This document shows, one piece after another, positions 12,276-22,637 of a DNA stretch of 64,000 nt; position 1 is the first letter of the stretch; every line of letters begins with the position of its first letter. The stretch comes from Branchinecta lynchi (lineage: Eukaryota > Arthropoda > Branchiopoda > Anostraca > Branchinectidae). A program made the position numbers and the translations under genes. Location of the stretch: the NCBI GenBank assembly GCA_023053575.1, contig JAKZAP010000021.1, forward strand, positions 4,919,790-4,983,789, written 5' to 3'. Under the pieces are notes generated by a model that had not been told where the DNA came from, did no database searches, and saw only the letters and a list, made by a program, of their open reading frames with translations.

Positions 12276-12901
12276 TATTCTTTAAATTGCCGTAAATTAA
12301 AATCCGAAGGGTCTGCAAGGTAAATTTTATACAATTTGTTTTTTTGACGTATTGAATTTAAAATACATTTTGTGATCCACGGTTTACGAGGAAAACTATG
12401 GTTTTTATTTTTTAATCTTTTTATAGGGCAAGTGTTATCCAATATCTCTAAAAATGTTTTTGCAAAAATATCATATGTAAGAGACGGGTTATCTTCATCG
12501 AACACATTTCTTAGGTCAGCTTCACCAAATTTTTTCGCAAAATTCTGTAAATTTTTTTCATTCATATCTCGAAAACATCTTTTTATTTTACCTTTATTTC
12601 CTACTTTTAAAATGATTTTAGAAACAAGGAATAAGTGATCAGATCCATCCGTCAAAACAACGTCAGCAGACGCACGGTTAACCAGCTCACCATCAACAAA
12701 AATATTGTCGATTAATGTCGCACTCCGGTCTGTTATCCGAGTTGGTATTGTTACCAATGGATATTGAAAATAACCAATCATACAGTTAAGAAAATTCAAT
12801 CGGCTTTCATTCTTCAAAAGATCAATATTAAAGTCTCCCATTAGTATCTTATGCTTTTTTTCATTCTGAAGCTTTTCCATAATTTTCTCCATTTCTTCCA
12901 A
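12272..12901 (-). pseudogene. LINE ORF2 part 2: endonuclease C-terminus and linker
   Basis: Contains MGDFNIDLL (the GDFN block), ATLIDNIFV and GSDHLFLVS (the SDH block), which are the canonical C-terminal APE motifs. The open frame ends at 12272 by frameshift relative to the RT segment. Confidence 0.85.
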
Positions 12902-12964
12902 AAACTCATTTTCACAAAATGACGGTACTTTATATATAATCCCAACAATAACATTGTTATCATT

Positions 12965-13327
12965 TTAATTTTCAATTTCAATAAAAAGGGTCTCTAGCTT
13001 ACCTTCAAGCCACAGTGACAAGTCCTCCCTTACCGAATAAAGTGTGCCTTCTCTAACCAGCAATGCAAGGCCTCCACGATCTATATATTGTCGTTCTTTC
13101 CGCTCTGGGATATATCCTGGAAAACAAAAATCCCAGACAGAGTAATTCTTATTAGAGATAAACGTTTCACACAACCCTAGGACTAATGGAGGTTCATTAA
13201 GTTCACTTAAAATATGACATACTTCCGAATACGCGGTTCTCAGACCCTGGCAGTTCCAAAATCCAAATGTAATATCACCCTTTTCTGACCACTGAGGTAG
13301 AGCCTGCTGGTCCACATACCGACTCAC
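12965..13327 (-). pseudogene. LINE ORF2 part 1: AP endonuclease N-terminus
   Basis: 120 residues with the endonuclease/exonuclease/phosphatase fold landmarks FWNCQGL and LCETF (the metal-binding glutamate region). The stop at 12965 is a simple nonsense change: the next segment (12272-12901) continues in the same frame 21 codons later. Confidence 0.85.
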
Positions 13328-13363
13328 TTTTATAAAGAATATTTATTATAATATTTTTTCGTG

Positions 13364-13720
13364 TTTAAAGTTTAACCGAAAAGGCTGAGATGGACTGTCT
13401 AGTTATGCATCAACTAGTTCACCTGAACAGGGTTGAAGGCCCGATGAAAATGTGTTACTTTGTTACTAATTTGCTGTTTCCGAACAGTCCATTTTTATCA
13501 GATGAACTTATTCTGACAGACGTCGTTGTACCTCTATGCTTAAAATATTTAGCGAGTATCTCTATCAGTTTCACTTGTCGTGCAAGCAGCACAGGTTCTG
13601 AACATCACTGCTAGAGCCTGAGATGAAAAAAACAATAATCACTTACAACAGTCAAAATAATTCAGTGTCTTAAAATCCAAGATATAAAAATTAAGTCGGC
13701 TTTTCAGTTAAACTTTAAAG
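13364..13720. mobile_element. TIR element, family TTTAAAGTTTAAC, copy A
   Basis: TTTAAAGTTTAACCGAAAAG at the left and CTTTTCAGTTAAACTTTAAA at the right form inverted ends. The interior is homologous to 32130-32562 and, in reverse, to 57284-57750 (shared blocks TTGTACCTCTATGC and AATAATTCAGT). Non-coding. Confidence 0.8.
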
Positions 13721-13890
13721 AATCATATTATGCTTAAAAGGAAAGATGCTTCGAAAGGAGGAACAACCCTCTGTCGGAGCTGTAGGCCGGTGATCTCGAT
13801 TTCTCCTATAAGGCGTTTTCGGGTGCAACGGCGACTGCTCCCTAGTGTCATATTCCGTTTTCGGACTCGACAATGTCTGTTTTTCCTAAC

Positions 13891-14305
13891 CAGAGGCGTA
13901 TTCTCGCCGTTCGTCGGGGAATCCAAGGGAACGGCGATAATGGAGGGAGTCACTCCACACGGATTCCGCGTATAGAAACAGCGAGGACACGGAGAATCAG
14001 CGGGGAATGCTTCCAAAATGGATTTTGTTCGGAAAAAAAATATGCAGTTGACGAGATTAGTCTGAATCCACTTTATTTTTGGTTATTCTGATTGTTTCTA
14101 AATAATTTTACATTGCGCCAACACCAGCAAAAATTGATTCCCCTCCAAATCTGAAAGGAAGTTCTTTTTGATGCTGGTGATGGTAATTGGAGCATTCCCC
14201 GTCCATGGGGACTGGCGAGAATACGGGGAGTGAGTCCCCTGGACAAACAAAAACGCGGGGACTCCTCAAGTGGAGTCCTCGGGGAACGGCGAGAATACGC
14301 CTCAG
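13891..14305. mobile_element. TIR element with ends AGAGGCGTATTCTCGCCGTT
   Basis: The left end CAGAGGCGTATTCTCGCCGT and right end ACGGCGAGAATACGCCTCAG are inverted repeats over about 25 bp. The internal GGGGACTC sequences form further stems. Several overlapping ORFs here are a by-product of GC-rich stems. No target duplication is clear. Confidence 0.65.
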
Positions 14306-14449
14306 TGCGGACTAACCAAAGCCTAGTCGGGAGGCAGGTTCGAGTGCGAATTTGCTTCGAGATGGCGGGATCAAAAAACTTCTGATAAGCATTATTCGAA
14401 TAGGTGTAGTAAGTTGAATAGTGCTATACGCGATGTTTACGTCTTAGTA

Positions 14450-14502
14450 CACACGCCTGTTGTGTCTACTAAGTACACACGCCTGTTGTGTGTCCCAATA
14501 GG
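14450..14502 (+). repeat. Two-copy 27-28 bp tandem repeat
   Basis: AGTACACACGCCTGTTGTGT occurs twice in tandem (about 14446 and 14473), each copy carrying an internal ACACA..TGTGT dyad. Confidence 0.7.
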
Positions 14503-14985
14503 AACCCAAAAGGTTCTTGTCAATGCAGCGTTCGGTGTTGCCACGCGGATACAATTTTTAGAGTTTTTTAAGATCAGAAAAAGTGTTCTTAGTACTACTT
14601 GAAGCACACGAGTACAATTTGAGGCCGAATACATTGTAAAAGGCTATTAAATCTACGGGTGGACAGTATTGGTCCTCGAACTAATAATAAGCAGTCGTAA
14701 CAGAACAAAACGTGTTCTTTTGAAGAAAAGATGCTTCTTCAGCTTCCAACAAAGTAGAACTTTAGTGCTTCTCGTGGCAACCCCGACTGACGCTGCTCCT
14801 TTCCTCGGCTGGCTGGCGGAACCAACCAAGTGATCTGATTGGCCCTGCATAAGCGAGAATAGAACGCGAGTCTATTCTCCTTATTCACCTTATTACAGCG
14901 CGCTTCGAGGAAAAGAGGAATCTGCAATAAACCTTATACGCCGTAATACACCTTATAACACCTATTTGAACAATGCAATAGCGGA

Positions 14986-15368
14986 GTCAACGGACCCTTC
15001 ACTGATACTATTCAGTAACTGAGTAAGAACTAGAGTCTACCAGGAGTGCAACAACAAACGCGTCTTTTGTTTAATTTTAGACATCGAAAACTCCTTCCAT
15101 GATTATTTTTCTGGTGATAATGGATCAGTAATAGGCTGATTCTTGACAACTTCGTCAACGGACCCTTCACTGATACTATTCAGTAACTGAGTAAGAACTG
15201 TAGTCTACCAGGAGTGCAACAATAAACGCTTCTTTTGTTTAATTTTAGACGTCAGAAATCCCTTCCGTGATTAATTCAGTAATCAGTAATAGGCTAATTC
15301 TTGAGAACTTGATTCAAGCTACAAACGTGTCTTACGTTACTTTTCTGGTGATAATGGATCAGTAATAG
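14986..15368 (+). repeat. 168-bp tandem repeat, two copies plus a partial third
   Basis: GTCAACGGACCCTTCACTGA starts at 14986 and again at 15154. A partial third copy of the end block (TTTTCTGGTGATAATGGATC) is at 15341-15368. The units differ by scattered substitutions. Confidence 0.8.
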
Positions 15369-15817
15369 AACTTTGGTTTCAGCAAACAGATGAATGTGGC
15401 TACAGTGTACGATGCACAGTTGTACCGTGTTCTTCAAAACTGTGCTAACTACATTTTCATAATTTTTGGGCCCAGTTTTGTGTCTGCCATCTGCATGAAG
15501 AAAGTAGGAACTCAGAAAGTTAAAATTAATCTACCTGTTAGATGTTGCTCATGTCGTCATCTAACACTTAGCACAATTTAACATAATACCAAATCAGCTA
15601 TGTTCTTTCTAATGGTATAGTTAACTTAGTTTTCAATTTTTTTTCAGTTAGCACAGTTTTGACAATTGCTAAAAGGTAAAATAACCCTATAGGATTGGGC
15701 TAGTATTCAACAGCATCATCAACGTTCCATTTTCGAAATGCCGCTTCCGAAATTAGATCAGTCTAAACTTTGTCATCTCGTGAGGGGAAAAGTCAAGCCT
15801 AATTAATATTCAAGCAA

Positions 15818-16320
15818 TAGAGAGATTGCAGCCTACCCGACGAAAACGGAATGGAGCATGACAAAATAATTTAGTATTCTAGATATAGGGCTTTTAACTT
15901 TGCCAATTTTACTATCGGTGGAACTATTCTGCGCCTGTAGTTTGTTGGAAACTTTATTGTGAATATTTCTTTAGTGTTTAGCACAGTTTTGCCGAGAAGT
16001 TTCTTAGACAAAGAAAACTTACAACCTACTACCACAAAGAAGAACCTCGCTTCTTATTCATTGGTTTTTGAATGGCAGGTCAGAACTGACCAATAGGATT
16101 TGTTTTCAAACAAGCCTTCAAACTCTTATTTCCGAACTTTAAAACTGGGATTAAACAATCAATAAAGAGTCAGAATGATGTTTCCAACAATTTGCATGGC
16201 AGAAGACGCTAATGATCAGGTGTCCAAGTTAAAAGTTGTATACCTCACAGTGTTTATTTATTTTGTTCGATCTTCGTTTGGAAATGTCCGTTTTCGTCGG
16301 GTAGGGTACAATCTCTTTGT
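15818..16320. mobile_element. MITE-like element with ~30-bp inverted ends
   Basis: AGAGATTGCAGCCTACCCGA then CGAAAACGG at the left has its reverse complement CCGTTTTCGTCGGGTAGG..ACAATCTCT at 16290-16318. Non-coding, about 0.5 kb. Confidence 0.7.
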
Positions 16321-16659
16321 AAAGAGGCTTGCCACTGTCTGACCACGGGACAAGAATACTCTTGATGACTATCTCTCCTTGCCGATCCAAAATCGCCGGC
16401 CTCTCCGGCTATCTAGCGGAAGAAAGGCAGAAGTGGTGTCACAGCTGCTGCCAAAGATCGCTGTGATTGATTGACACAGGATTTTAGTCGTTGAGTTTGA
16501 GTCGTACTGACACGCTTACTCCTTCTTCCTGAGGAGCGCTGGCGTGTTTTGGACTTATATACAGTATGAATGAATGAATTTATTGCACGAAAAAACCCAA
16601 GGGGTCATGGCAACAAAACAAAAAGAAGACACAACAAACTAAAAAAACGCTCTCTATGG

Positions 16660-18355
16660 CAGTGGTTCCCAACCTTTTCCGTACCGCGTACCCCTAATCA
16701 AGGTTCGAAAAGATTGCGTACCCGCTTTTTCAGAACGTGAAACAGATGATAGTTATTATCATAAATGATAAGGCATACATCTGTAAAATCTTATACAAAA
16801 TCAACGAGGCAATCAATAGAGGCTGCCTTGTTGCAAAAACTTTGACAAAACTCGACTCGACGTCGTTAGCCGTATATTTTTTACAGTCAGCCTGTGTCTG
16901 TGTTTGGATTTGATGTTCGCCGTGCTTTCACCAAGCTGCATCGCAAACTTTTTCGTTAGCTTAATTTGCAACCCGAATGACATTATACACTTGTAATGTC
17001 TTCGATTCTTCTTTAAACAATGTTGTTTGACACAGGAACGGATCTTACGGCAGTAGGCTATCTGTTTTTGAATCGACGTTATTTTACTGTCTTTCACTGG
17101 GACTTGTAATCAGAAGCGTCACGCACGGGCTGACAACACCCATTCCCCCAAAAAGGTCGGCCAGACCATTAACAAGACCAAAGGTTTCGATGGGATCCCA
17201 ACATTTTATGTTTGCTCCGACAATTCGGTCTTATAGATATTCGGTCTTCAACAGACTTCTTAAACATTTTTACTTTTAACATTTACAAACAGGTTAAGGC
17301 CAATGGTAATAATCAGAGAAGACCAAGTTCGTATTTGCCAGTGCAAACCGGATACGCCAGCTGAATTTCAACAAGTTCAGATATATTCAGATATCCGTTT
17401 TGCGCTGTCAAATATTCAAATATGGAATCAGCATATGGTTTACCCTATAGCCTACGTCGTATCTCCTTCCTTCCTAACTTCTGCACAACTTCCGGTTTCG
17501 GCCGGATTCCGGACAAACTACTTGTCTGGCAAAAATTAAAGCTCAGTAACGAAGTCACCATGTCTCCTTACCCGTACATCCAACCTCTAATCAAATTAAA
17601 CTTTTACTTTTGACAGATTTTCCGGTTTTAGCCGGATTCCGAGCGATCTATACGTCGGTGAGAAAATGATTGTCATATGCGAATCCAGCATGTCTTCTTA
17701 CCCGCAAATCGAGCATCTTATCAATATTAAATAAAACTTTTAATAAATTCTCCGATTTTGGCCGGATTCCGGCCGAACTAATTGTCCGACGAGAAAATAA
17801 ATTTCGTATTCGGACTCGGCACGTCTCCTTTCCCCTAAATCGAACATCTAATCAACTTTATACTAAACTTTTACTTTTCACGAATTTTCCGGTTTTCGCC
17901 GGATTCCGGGTAAACTATTTGTCAGCAAGAAAATAAATTTCATATTCGGACTCAGCATGTCTCCTTACCTCTAAATCAACTATCTCTACAGCTTTCAAAA
18001 AATATTTATTTGTTCCTTAATTTGAAACCCCTCCCCCACCCTCAAATATAGGACTACAGAGCCCATGTTCGAACTTAACCTGTACTTTGACCAAAAGGAT
18101 CTTCCCACCAAGTTTCATCAAAATGTCTCAATCTCTTCGAGAGTTATCGTGCGGACAGACGGACAACTTGTGCGATGTCATAGGTATCCCTCCACTTACG
18201 TTTTGGGATCCTAAAAAGAAAAGAGTCGACGATCAAAAATGAGTGAGGCGAGATTTTGAAGCTACAGACTAAACCAGTCTTGGTTCCTTCGCGTCCCCCT
18301 TGCAAGGCTCTCGCGTACCCCTTGGGGTACGCGTACCACCGGTTGGGAACCACTG
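16660..18355. mobile_element. hAT element, 8-bp target duplication CTCTATGG
   Basis: Ends CAGTGGTTCCCAACCTTTTC and CGGTTGGGAACCACTG are inverted repeats of the classic CAGTGGTTC hAT type. Direct repeats CTCTATGG flank it at 16652-16659 and 18356-18363. The interior carries a GGGATCCC satellite-type repeat (17171-18218) and no transposase domain that I can read. Confidence 0.93.
17171..18218 (-). repeat. GGGATCCC composite repeat with ~130-bp internal units, copy 1
   Basis: The left terminus ACAAGACCAAAGGTTTCGAT then GGGATCCC, and the right terminus CCTCCACTTACGTTTTGGGA, match the copies at 22.7-24.1 and 24.4-25.5 kb. Between them 115-138 bp units alternate, each with TTCCGG..GCCGGATTCCGG and an ATCTAATCAACTT block. 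Near the right end are the GACAGACGGACA microsatellite and a CAAGTTTCATCAAAAT block. Confidence 0.8.
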
Positions 18356-18617
18356 CTCTATGGGACAAATCAACTCGGAGGAATCTAGCCACCTTACGGA
18401 TATCCACCATATTTTTACTTCGAATATTTTCGAATAGCCACTCCTCCCTAGTAATTCCCACCCCAAATACTTCGACCCTATGTAGAAACTGTGCTCACCA
18501 GAGTATAGAAGCTCTGTGAACAGTAAGGCAAGTCATATCCGGAGTTTTCTCCCGTCGCTCATAATTCGGTTGATGTGTAGTTTGCTTGTAAATTCTCACA
18601 CGATGCATGACTTTCAG

Positions 18618-19028
18618 ATCCTATTATGAACTAAATCATCTTCCCTCCAAATTACCGGGTCAAGGCATCCCTCCAAGGCCGAAGGGCTCCCTACCATCCC
18701 ACCCCAAGCCGGACAGTGAAGTCTGCTACGACGTCCCAGAAGAGATGCGGTTCGACTGCTTCCCTTTGATGATGCTGATGAATTCAAATGTTCTGCTAGA
18801 GGTTGTTGCTGGGTTCCGAGGAATAGAGTGGTCGAACACGCCCGGCTCGATGTTCCGTATTGCTACTACCCCTCGAATTATGAACTTTATTCTTGGAAGA
18901 ACGTGACGAAAAGTGAAAGGGGTGTTAAGGCCCTGTTGGAGCTGAAGTATGGGTCGGCCTACCCTGAAGATGTGGAAGAATTAGTGCTTGAGGTCTCGTT
19001 TCAGACAAGTTCCAGGCTCAGGATCAAG
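18618..19028 (+). CDS. GH31 alpha-glucosidase, exon 2: P-type trefoil domain (one-base frame break)
   Basis: Acceptor CTTTCAG ends at 18617; donor GTAGGG starts at 19029. The exon completes the split codon of exon 1 and ends in phase 0, which fits exon 3. It encodes a proline-rich linker and then a P-type (trefoil) domain with all six cysteines: CYDVPEEMRFDCFP, then DDADEFKCSARGCCWVP, then DVPYCYYPSNYELY. After this comes the start of the GH31 N-terminal beta domain (VSFQTSSRLRIK). In animal maltase-glucoamylase and lysosomal alpha-glucosidase a trefoil domain sits in the same place, directly before the GH31 N-terminal domain. The frame changes between CFP (ends 18765) and DDADEF (starts 18768): two bases lie where three are needed, so the exon is one base short of an open frame. 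This is either a sequencing/assembly indel or a real null lesion. Confidence 0.85.
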
Positions 19029-19342
19029 GTAGGGAGTTTGGAATCTTTTACTAATAGATCGAAGCCAGTCTTGAAGTTTAGGGTCGCCTGCTAGCCGCGG
19101 TCAGAACTTTCATAGCAGAGAACATAAGGATGCGCAGTTTCAGCAGATAACGCTTGGGATGTTACCTCTTAAGATTCTGCAAGCGTTATGCATTAAACGA
19201 TATGCATAACAAGCCTTTTTGACAGTACAAAACGGACACGTCAGCTGAATTCTATTAGATAAATATTCTTTGAGCCCAAGCTGACTTTGAAACATTAATT
19301 CAAACAATGTTTACAACGGATACGTCAGCTATGATTTTTCAT

Positions 19343-19390
19343 CAGCGATATTTCGGCCCTTCTTGGCAAGGGTCCTCGTCAGGCTGTCAA
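19343..19390 (-). ncRNA. Hammerhead-ribozyme-like motif, family 1a
   Basis: On the minus strand: stem I CAGC, core CTGACGA, stem II GGACCC / GGGCC around a 10-base loop, core GAAA, TATC, then GCTG that pairs with CAGC. Stem III would be the self-complementary AUAU shared by two molecules (dimer-type hammerhead). Confidence 0.7.
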
Positions 19391-20024
19391 TCTTCTTGTT
19401 CAACTTCGGGGAAGGAAACAAACCTGTAATCAATAACTGAAGCTTCTACCGACTATAAATATCTTATTAAAGTAAATTATCTTCAAGTACCACTATAATG
19501 AAAAAACTAATCCTGTGATTTAATTTTTGACAACGACGCTGTTTTTGCTGCATGATTGGGGCGATGACAGGAAAGGATTTTTTCTGCATTTTGATCAACT
19601 TCGTTTTTTTTCATTAATAAGGGGCTGAAAACTTAAATATTATTGTATTAATGACCTCGTTCTACGTTTCTATTATGAGTACTTGCCTGAATCTATTACT
19701 TTGAATAATCACTGCACGGAAAAACTAGTGCTGAGATTTAATTTTTGACACGGCTGCTGTTTTTGCTGCACGATTGGGGCGACGGCAGGAAATATTTTGT
19801 TCTGCATTTTGATCGACTTCGGTTTTGTTGTTAATAAGGGACTGAGGCTTAAATTTTCTTCCCTTAATAACCCCGTTCCACGTTTCCGGTAAAGAGTACT
19901 CGCCTGTATCTCGGTTAATGCCTGCTCGATTTTTCTTTATCTCAACGGCTTCTCGAATGGTTTGATGGAGTCCGGTACACGTTGCAAGAATTTGGGCTTT
20001 TTCAAAATATACTGAATGGGATGG

Positions 20025-20668
20025 GTTGGGTAGAAGAAAAAAATGCCCGCGTTTACCTTCCGTACGTCCGCGGAGTAACCGGAAAATTGTCCAAAAGTTT
20101 GAAAAAATACAACATCCAAGTCTTTCACAGAACCCAAAATACTTTGCTGTCCTACCTAAACTCCGGAAAAGATAAAGTCCCAAATCAGTACCAAAGAGGC
20201 ATTTATTCAATACCTTGTGATTGCGGAAAGCGTTACGTAGGAAGGACAGAGAGAACTTTCAGAAAACGACTTACAGAGCATGAGCAAGAAATTGACCACG
20301 CCCTCTCCAACGGACACCGGCATAACTATACTTTCAAATCTGCACTTGCAGAACATATTTTCGAAAACCCATCCCATTCAGTATATTTTGAAAAAGCCCA
20401 AATTCTTGCAACGTGTACCGGACTCCATCAAACCATTCGAGAAGCCGTTGAGATAAAGAAAAATCGAGCAGGCATTAACCGAGATACAGGCGAGTACTCT
20501 TTACCAGAAACGTGGAACGGGGTTATTAAGGGAAGAAAATTTAAGCCTCAGTCCCTTATTAACAACAAAACCGAAGTCGATCAAAATGCAGAACAAAATA
20601 TTTCCTGCCGTCGCCCCAATCGTGCAGCAAAAACAGCAGCCGTGTCAAAAATTAAATCTCAGCACTAG
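20025..20668 (+). pseudogene. Penelope-like GIY-YIG endonuclease, C-terminal fragment
   Basis: The open frame includes a linker (VYLPYVRGVTGKLSKSLKKY) and the endonuclease core. This has GIYSIPCDCGKRYVGRT, where GIY and YVG correspond to the GIY-YIG pair with the cysteine-containing insert usual for this family. Then follow the catalytic arginine region FRKRLTEHEQ, the histidine/glutamate block ALAEHIFENPSHSVYF and REAVEIKKN. The reverse transcriptase domain is missing. The protein tail is duplicated in inverted orientation at 19725-20024. Confidence 0.9.
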
Positions 20669-20996
20669 TTTTTCCGTGCAGTGATTATTCAAAGTAATAG
20701 ATTCAGGCAAGTACTCATAATAGAAACGTAGAACGAGGTCATTAATACAATAATATTTAAGTTTTCAGCCCCTTATTAATGAAAAAAACCGAAGTTGATC
20801 AAAATGCAGAAAAAATCCTTTCCTGTCATCGCCCCAATCATGCAGCAAAAACAGCGTCGTTGTCAAAAATTAAATCACAGGATTAGTTTTTTCATTATAG
20901 TGGTACTTGAATTTACTTTAATAAGATATTTATAGTCGGTAGAAGCTTCAGTTATTTATTACAGGTTTGTTTCCTTCCCCGAAGTTGAACAAGAAG

Positions 20997-21046
20997 ATTG
21001 ACAGCCTGACGAGGACCCTTGCCAAGAAGGGCCGAAATATCGCTGA
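20997..21046 (+). ncRNA. Hammerhead-ribozyme-like motif, family 1a
   Basis: Mirror copy in the right arm: GACAGC, CTGACGA, stem II, GAAATATC, GCTG. All core positions are intact. Confidence 0.7.
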
Positions 21047-21101
21047 TGAAAAATCATAGCTGACGTATCCGTTGTAAACATTGTTTGAATTAATTCTATT
21101 A

Positions 21102-21145
21102 GAGCCGTATTTGGGCTCTTCTTGGCAAGGGTCCTCTTCAGGCTC
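21102..21145 (-). repeat. Decayed hammerhead-like repeat, family 1b
   Basis: Stem I GAGC/GCTC is retained, but the GAAA core is lost (CCAAATAC). Adjoins the Penelope palindrome. Confidence 0.5.
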
Positions 21146-21295
21146 AAGCTGGAAAATGAATTTATGGAAAAACAACTAAAGATTCTATAGCTTAAGAATC
21201 TGATTTTTATGAATCTCTGCCTTCTCAACAACCCAGTCGAGCAGCAGAAGAAGCAGCCGTGTCTAAAGTGATATCGCAGCATTTAAATTTTCCGG

Positions 21296-21345
21296 CTTGA
21301 GCCTGAAGATGACCCTTGCCATGAAGGGCCGGAATATACCTCTAG
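21296..21345 (+). repeat. Decayed hammerhead-like repeat, family 1b
   Basis: GAGCCTGAAGATGACCC then GGGCCGGAATATA: the GAAA core has become GGAA, so cleavage is not expected. Confidence 0.5.
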
Positions 21346-21379
21346 TGAAATTCAGGTAACGTATCCGTTTGCACTGTCA

Positions 21380-21900
21380 AATAGATAGATAGTTAGATAG
21401 ATTAGTGTATTTCAAAAGCCAACGGGCCATATACACAAACAAACAAAAACAAAAATATAACCTAAACAATTAGACTCCTTCTTAACTCTAAAGATTTATC
21501 TATGTACACGCCCACTCGAGTAATAACGGTAGGGTCACTATTGCTGAAAATTTCAGGAAGTGATAAAATCACACCCTCTACATAAATTTTCCTTAAATCA
21601 GAAAGTTTCGGGCATCTACGGAGGAAATGGTCCAAATTTTCTTCCTCCTTCTCACAAAGTGGGCAAGCATACCTCCCATCAGGAACCACACTACCTCTCT
21701 CAAAAACCTTCTGCCTGCTCTGAATTGGAAGGCAGTTTGCCCTTAGTGGATCCAACGACATAAAACTTTCCCGGGTAGATTGAACTTAAAATACACTTCC
21801 TCTCCGAAACAAACTTTTACCACTTGATAATGACTCAGTGTTATAGAACTACTAACAATACTCTGCCAACACTGGATTTCCTGACTTTCAAAAACCACTC
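21380..21900 (-). mobile_element. 5'-truncated LINE with zf-RVT zinc knuckle
   Basis: The minus strand encodes LRANCLPIQSRQKV and YACPLCEKEEENLDHFLRRC, a C-x2-C..H..C zinc knuckle as found after RT in several LINE clades, then a short C-terminus ending at 21462. The UTR GGCCCGTTGGCTTTTG is followed by an ATCT tetranucleotide tail (21388-21410). No RT core. Confidence 0.8.
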
Positions 21901-22385
21901 TAATCTGACGTTCTAGATCTTTTGGCAGTCAGCTTGGGCGGAAGGACTATTTATGACAAGCATTGCCAGGAAGAGCAGAAAAAAAAACCGCCGACATCTG
22001 CTGACTTTGGCGATATCATGATCACAAAGAAAAAAGTCAGCAGAGTTTTCGGTGTTTTTTTGGCTCGTATTTTATGTGTAAGGTTTTAATGTGTAACGTT
22101 TGAAAAACGTAACAGCTAACATCGTAAGTGTTATCTTTTGAAACGGCGCATCCTTGTGTTATCTGTTATGAAACTTCCGACAGCGTGTCGACGTCGTCTT
22201 TGGCTGGAGGTTCAGGGTGCGTTTAAACAGAACCGAGCCTGTTTCCAGTCCTAGTTTAAACACGAAATCCAATGTTTTTGTTTCGTTTGTTTTTGAGATT
22301 TTTTTTTTTTATTCAAAACAAGCCGATACGATCGATTTTGAAATACTATTTGTGTTTTTTATCTGAATTCTCATTTCTTGCTTCT

Positions 22386-22637
22386 CATAAATATTCTTTG
22401 AGCCCAAGCTGACTTTGAAACATTTATTCCAACAATGTTTTCAACGGATACGTCAGCTACGATTCTTCATCAGCGATATTTCGGCCTTTCTTGGCGAGGG
22501 TCCTCGCCAGGCTGTCAGTCCTCTTGTTCAACTTCGGGGAAGGAAACAAACCTGTAATAATCTGTTTCCTTCCCCGAAGTTGAACAAGAGGACTGACAGC
22601 CTGACGAGGACCCTTGCCAAGAAGGGCCGAAATGACC
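22386..22637. repeat. Palindromic pair of family 1 hammerhead-like repeats
   Basis: 22471-22555 and 22556-22637 are near-perfect inverted copies. The left unit has a changed core (CTGGCGAG); the right unit keeps CTGACGAG but is cut after CCGAAAT, where the 130-bp satellite begins (22634). The terminal block AATATTCTTTGAGCCCAAGC is at 22390. Confidence 0.75.

Larger units (their letters stand above)
10130..13327 (-). mobile_element. Non-LTR retrotransposon (Jockey/CR1-like), near full ORF2, broken
   Basis: Read on the minus strand from 13327: an APE-type endonuclease (ITFGFWNCQGL, LGLCETF, then ILMGDFNIDLL), a linker, and a reverse transcriptase (FRKGLSTELATIKLVDWI, LDLKKAFDTIDH, GVPQGSILG, LFADDS, KTKYLGF-like thumb YLGFIIDENLSWKEH). 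The C-terminus is near 10429. A UTR follows and ends in a TAATC/AATCT-type microsatellite (10135-10180), as seen in CR1/L2-type elements, so the 3' end is near 10130. Breaks: an in-frame TAA at 12965-12967, a frameshift near 12275, and another near 11307-11352. No ORF1 was found upstream. Clade assignment is by motif appearance only. Confidence 0.9.
16560..18530 (-). mobile_element. LINE 3' end (zf-RVT family) split by a hAT insertion
   Basis: The minus-strand ORF end is visible right of the hAT (ITREEWLFENIRSKNMVDIR, then KVARFLRVDLSH), homologous to REELVRKLKSKHFGDLKRFE of the 28.5 kb copy. The UTR with GCCATGACCCCTTGGG and an ATTC tetranucleotide tail lies left of the hAT (16562-16651). 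The hAT cuts the last codons of the ORF. Confidence 0.8.
10016..18617 (+). other. Intron 1 of the GH31 gene
   Basis: GTAAGT to CTTTCAG, 8.6 kb. It holds a broken LINE (10130-13327), a TIR element (13364-13720), a second TIR element (13891-14305), tandem repeats at 14450-14500 and 14986-15368, an inverted-repeat element (15818-16320), and a hAT inside a LINE tail (16560-18530). 14500-14985 holds nothing I recognise. Confidence 0.8.
19293..21097. mobile_element. Penelope-like element fragments in a 1.8 kb palindrome
   Basis: 19293-20024 and 20366-21097 are near-perfect reverse complements around a 341-bp unique spacer. The plus-strand reading across spacer and right arm encodes the C-terminal linker and GIY-YIG endonuclease of a Penelope-like element. 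Each arm also contains a second, more diverged tandem copy of the ORF tail and ends in a hammerhead-like terminal repeat. Partial, inverted and tandem arrangement of 5'-truncated copies is typical for Penelope-like elements. Confidence 0.85.

Noticed and set aside
13723..14091. Three overlapping ORFs of 72-97 residues
   Set aside because: They come from a GC-rich inverted-repeat element; the reading frames mirror each other across the stem.
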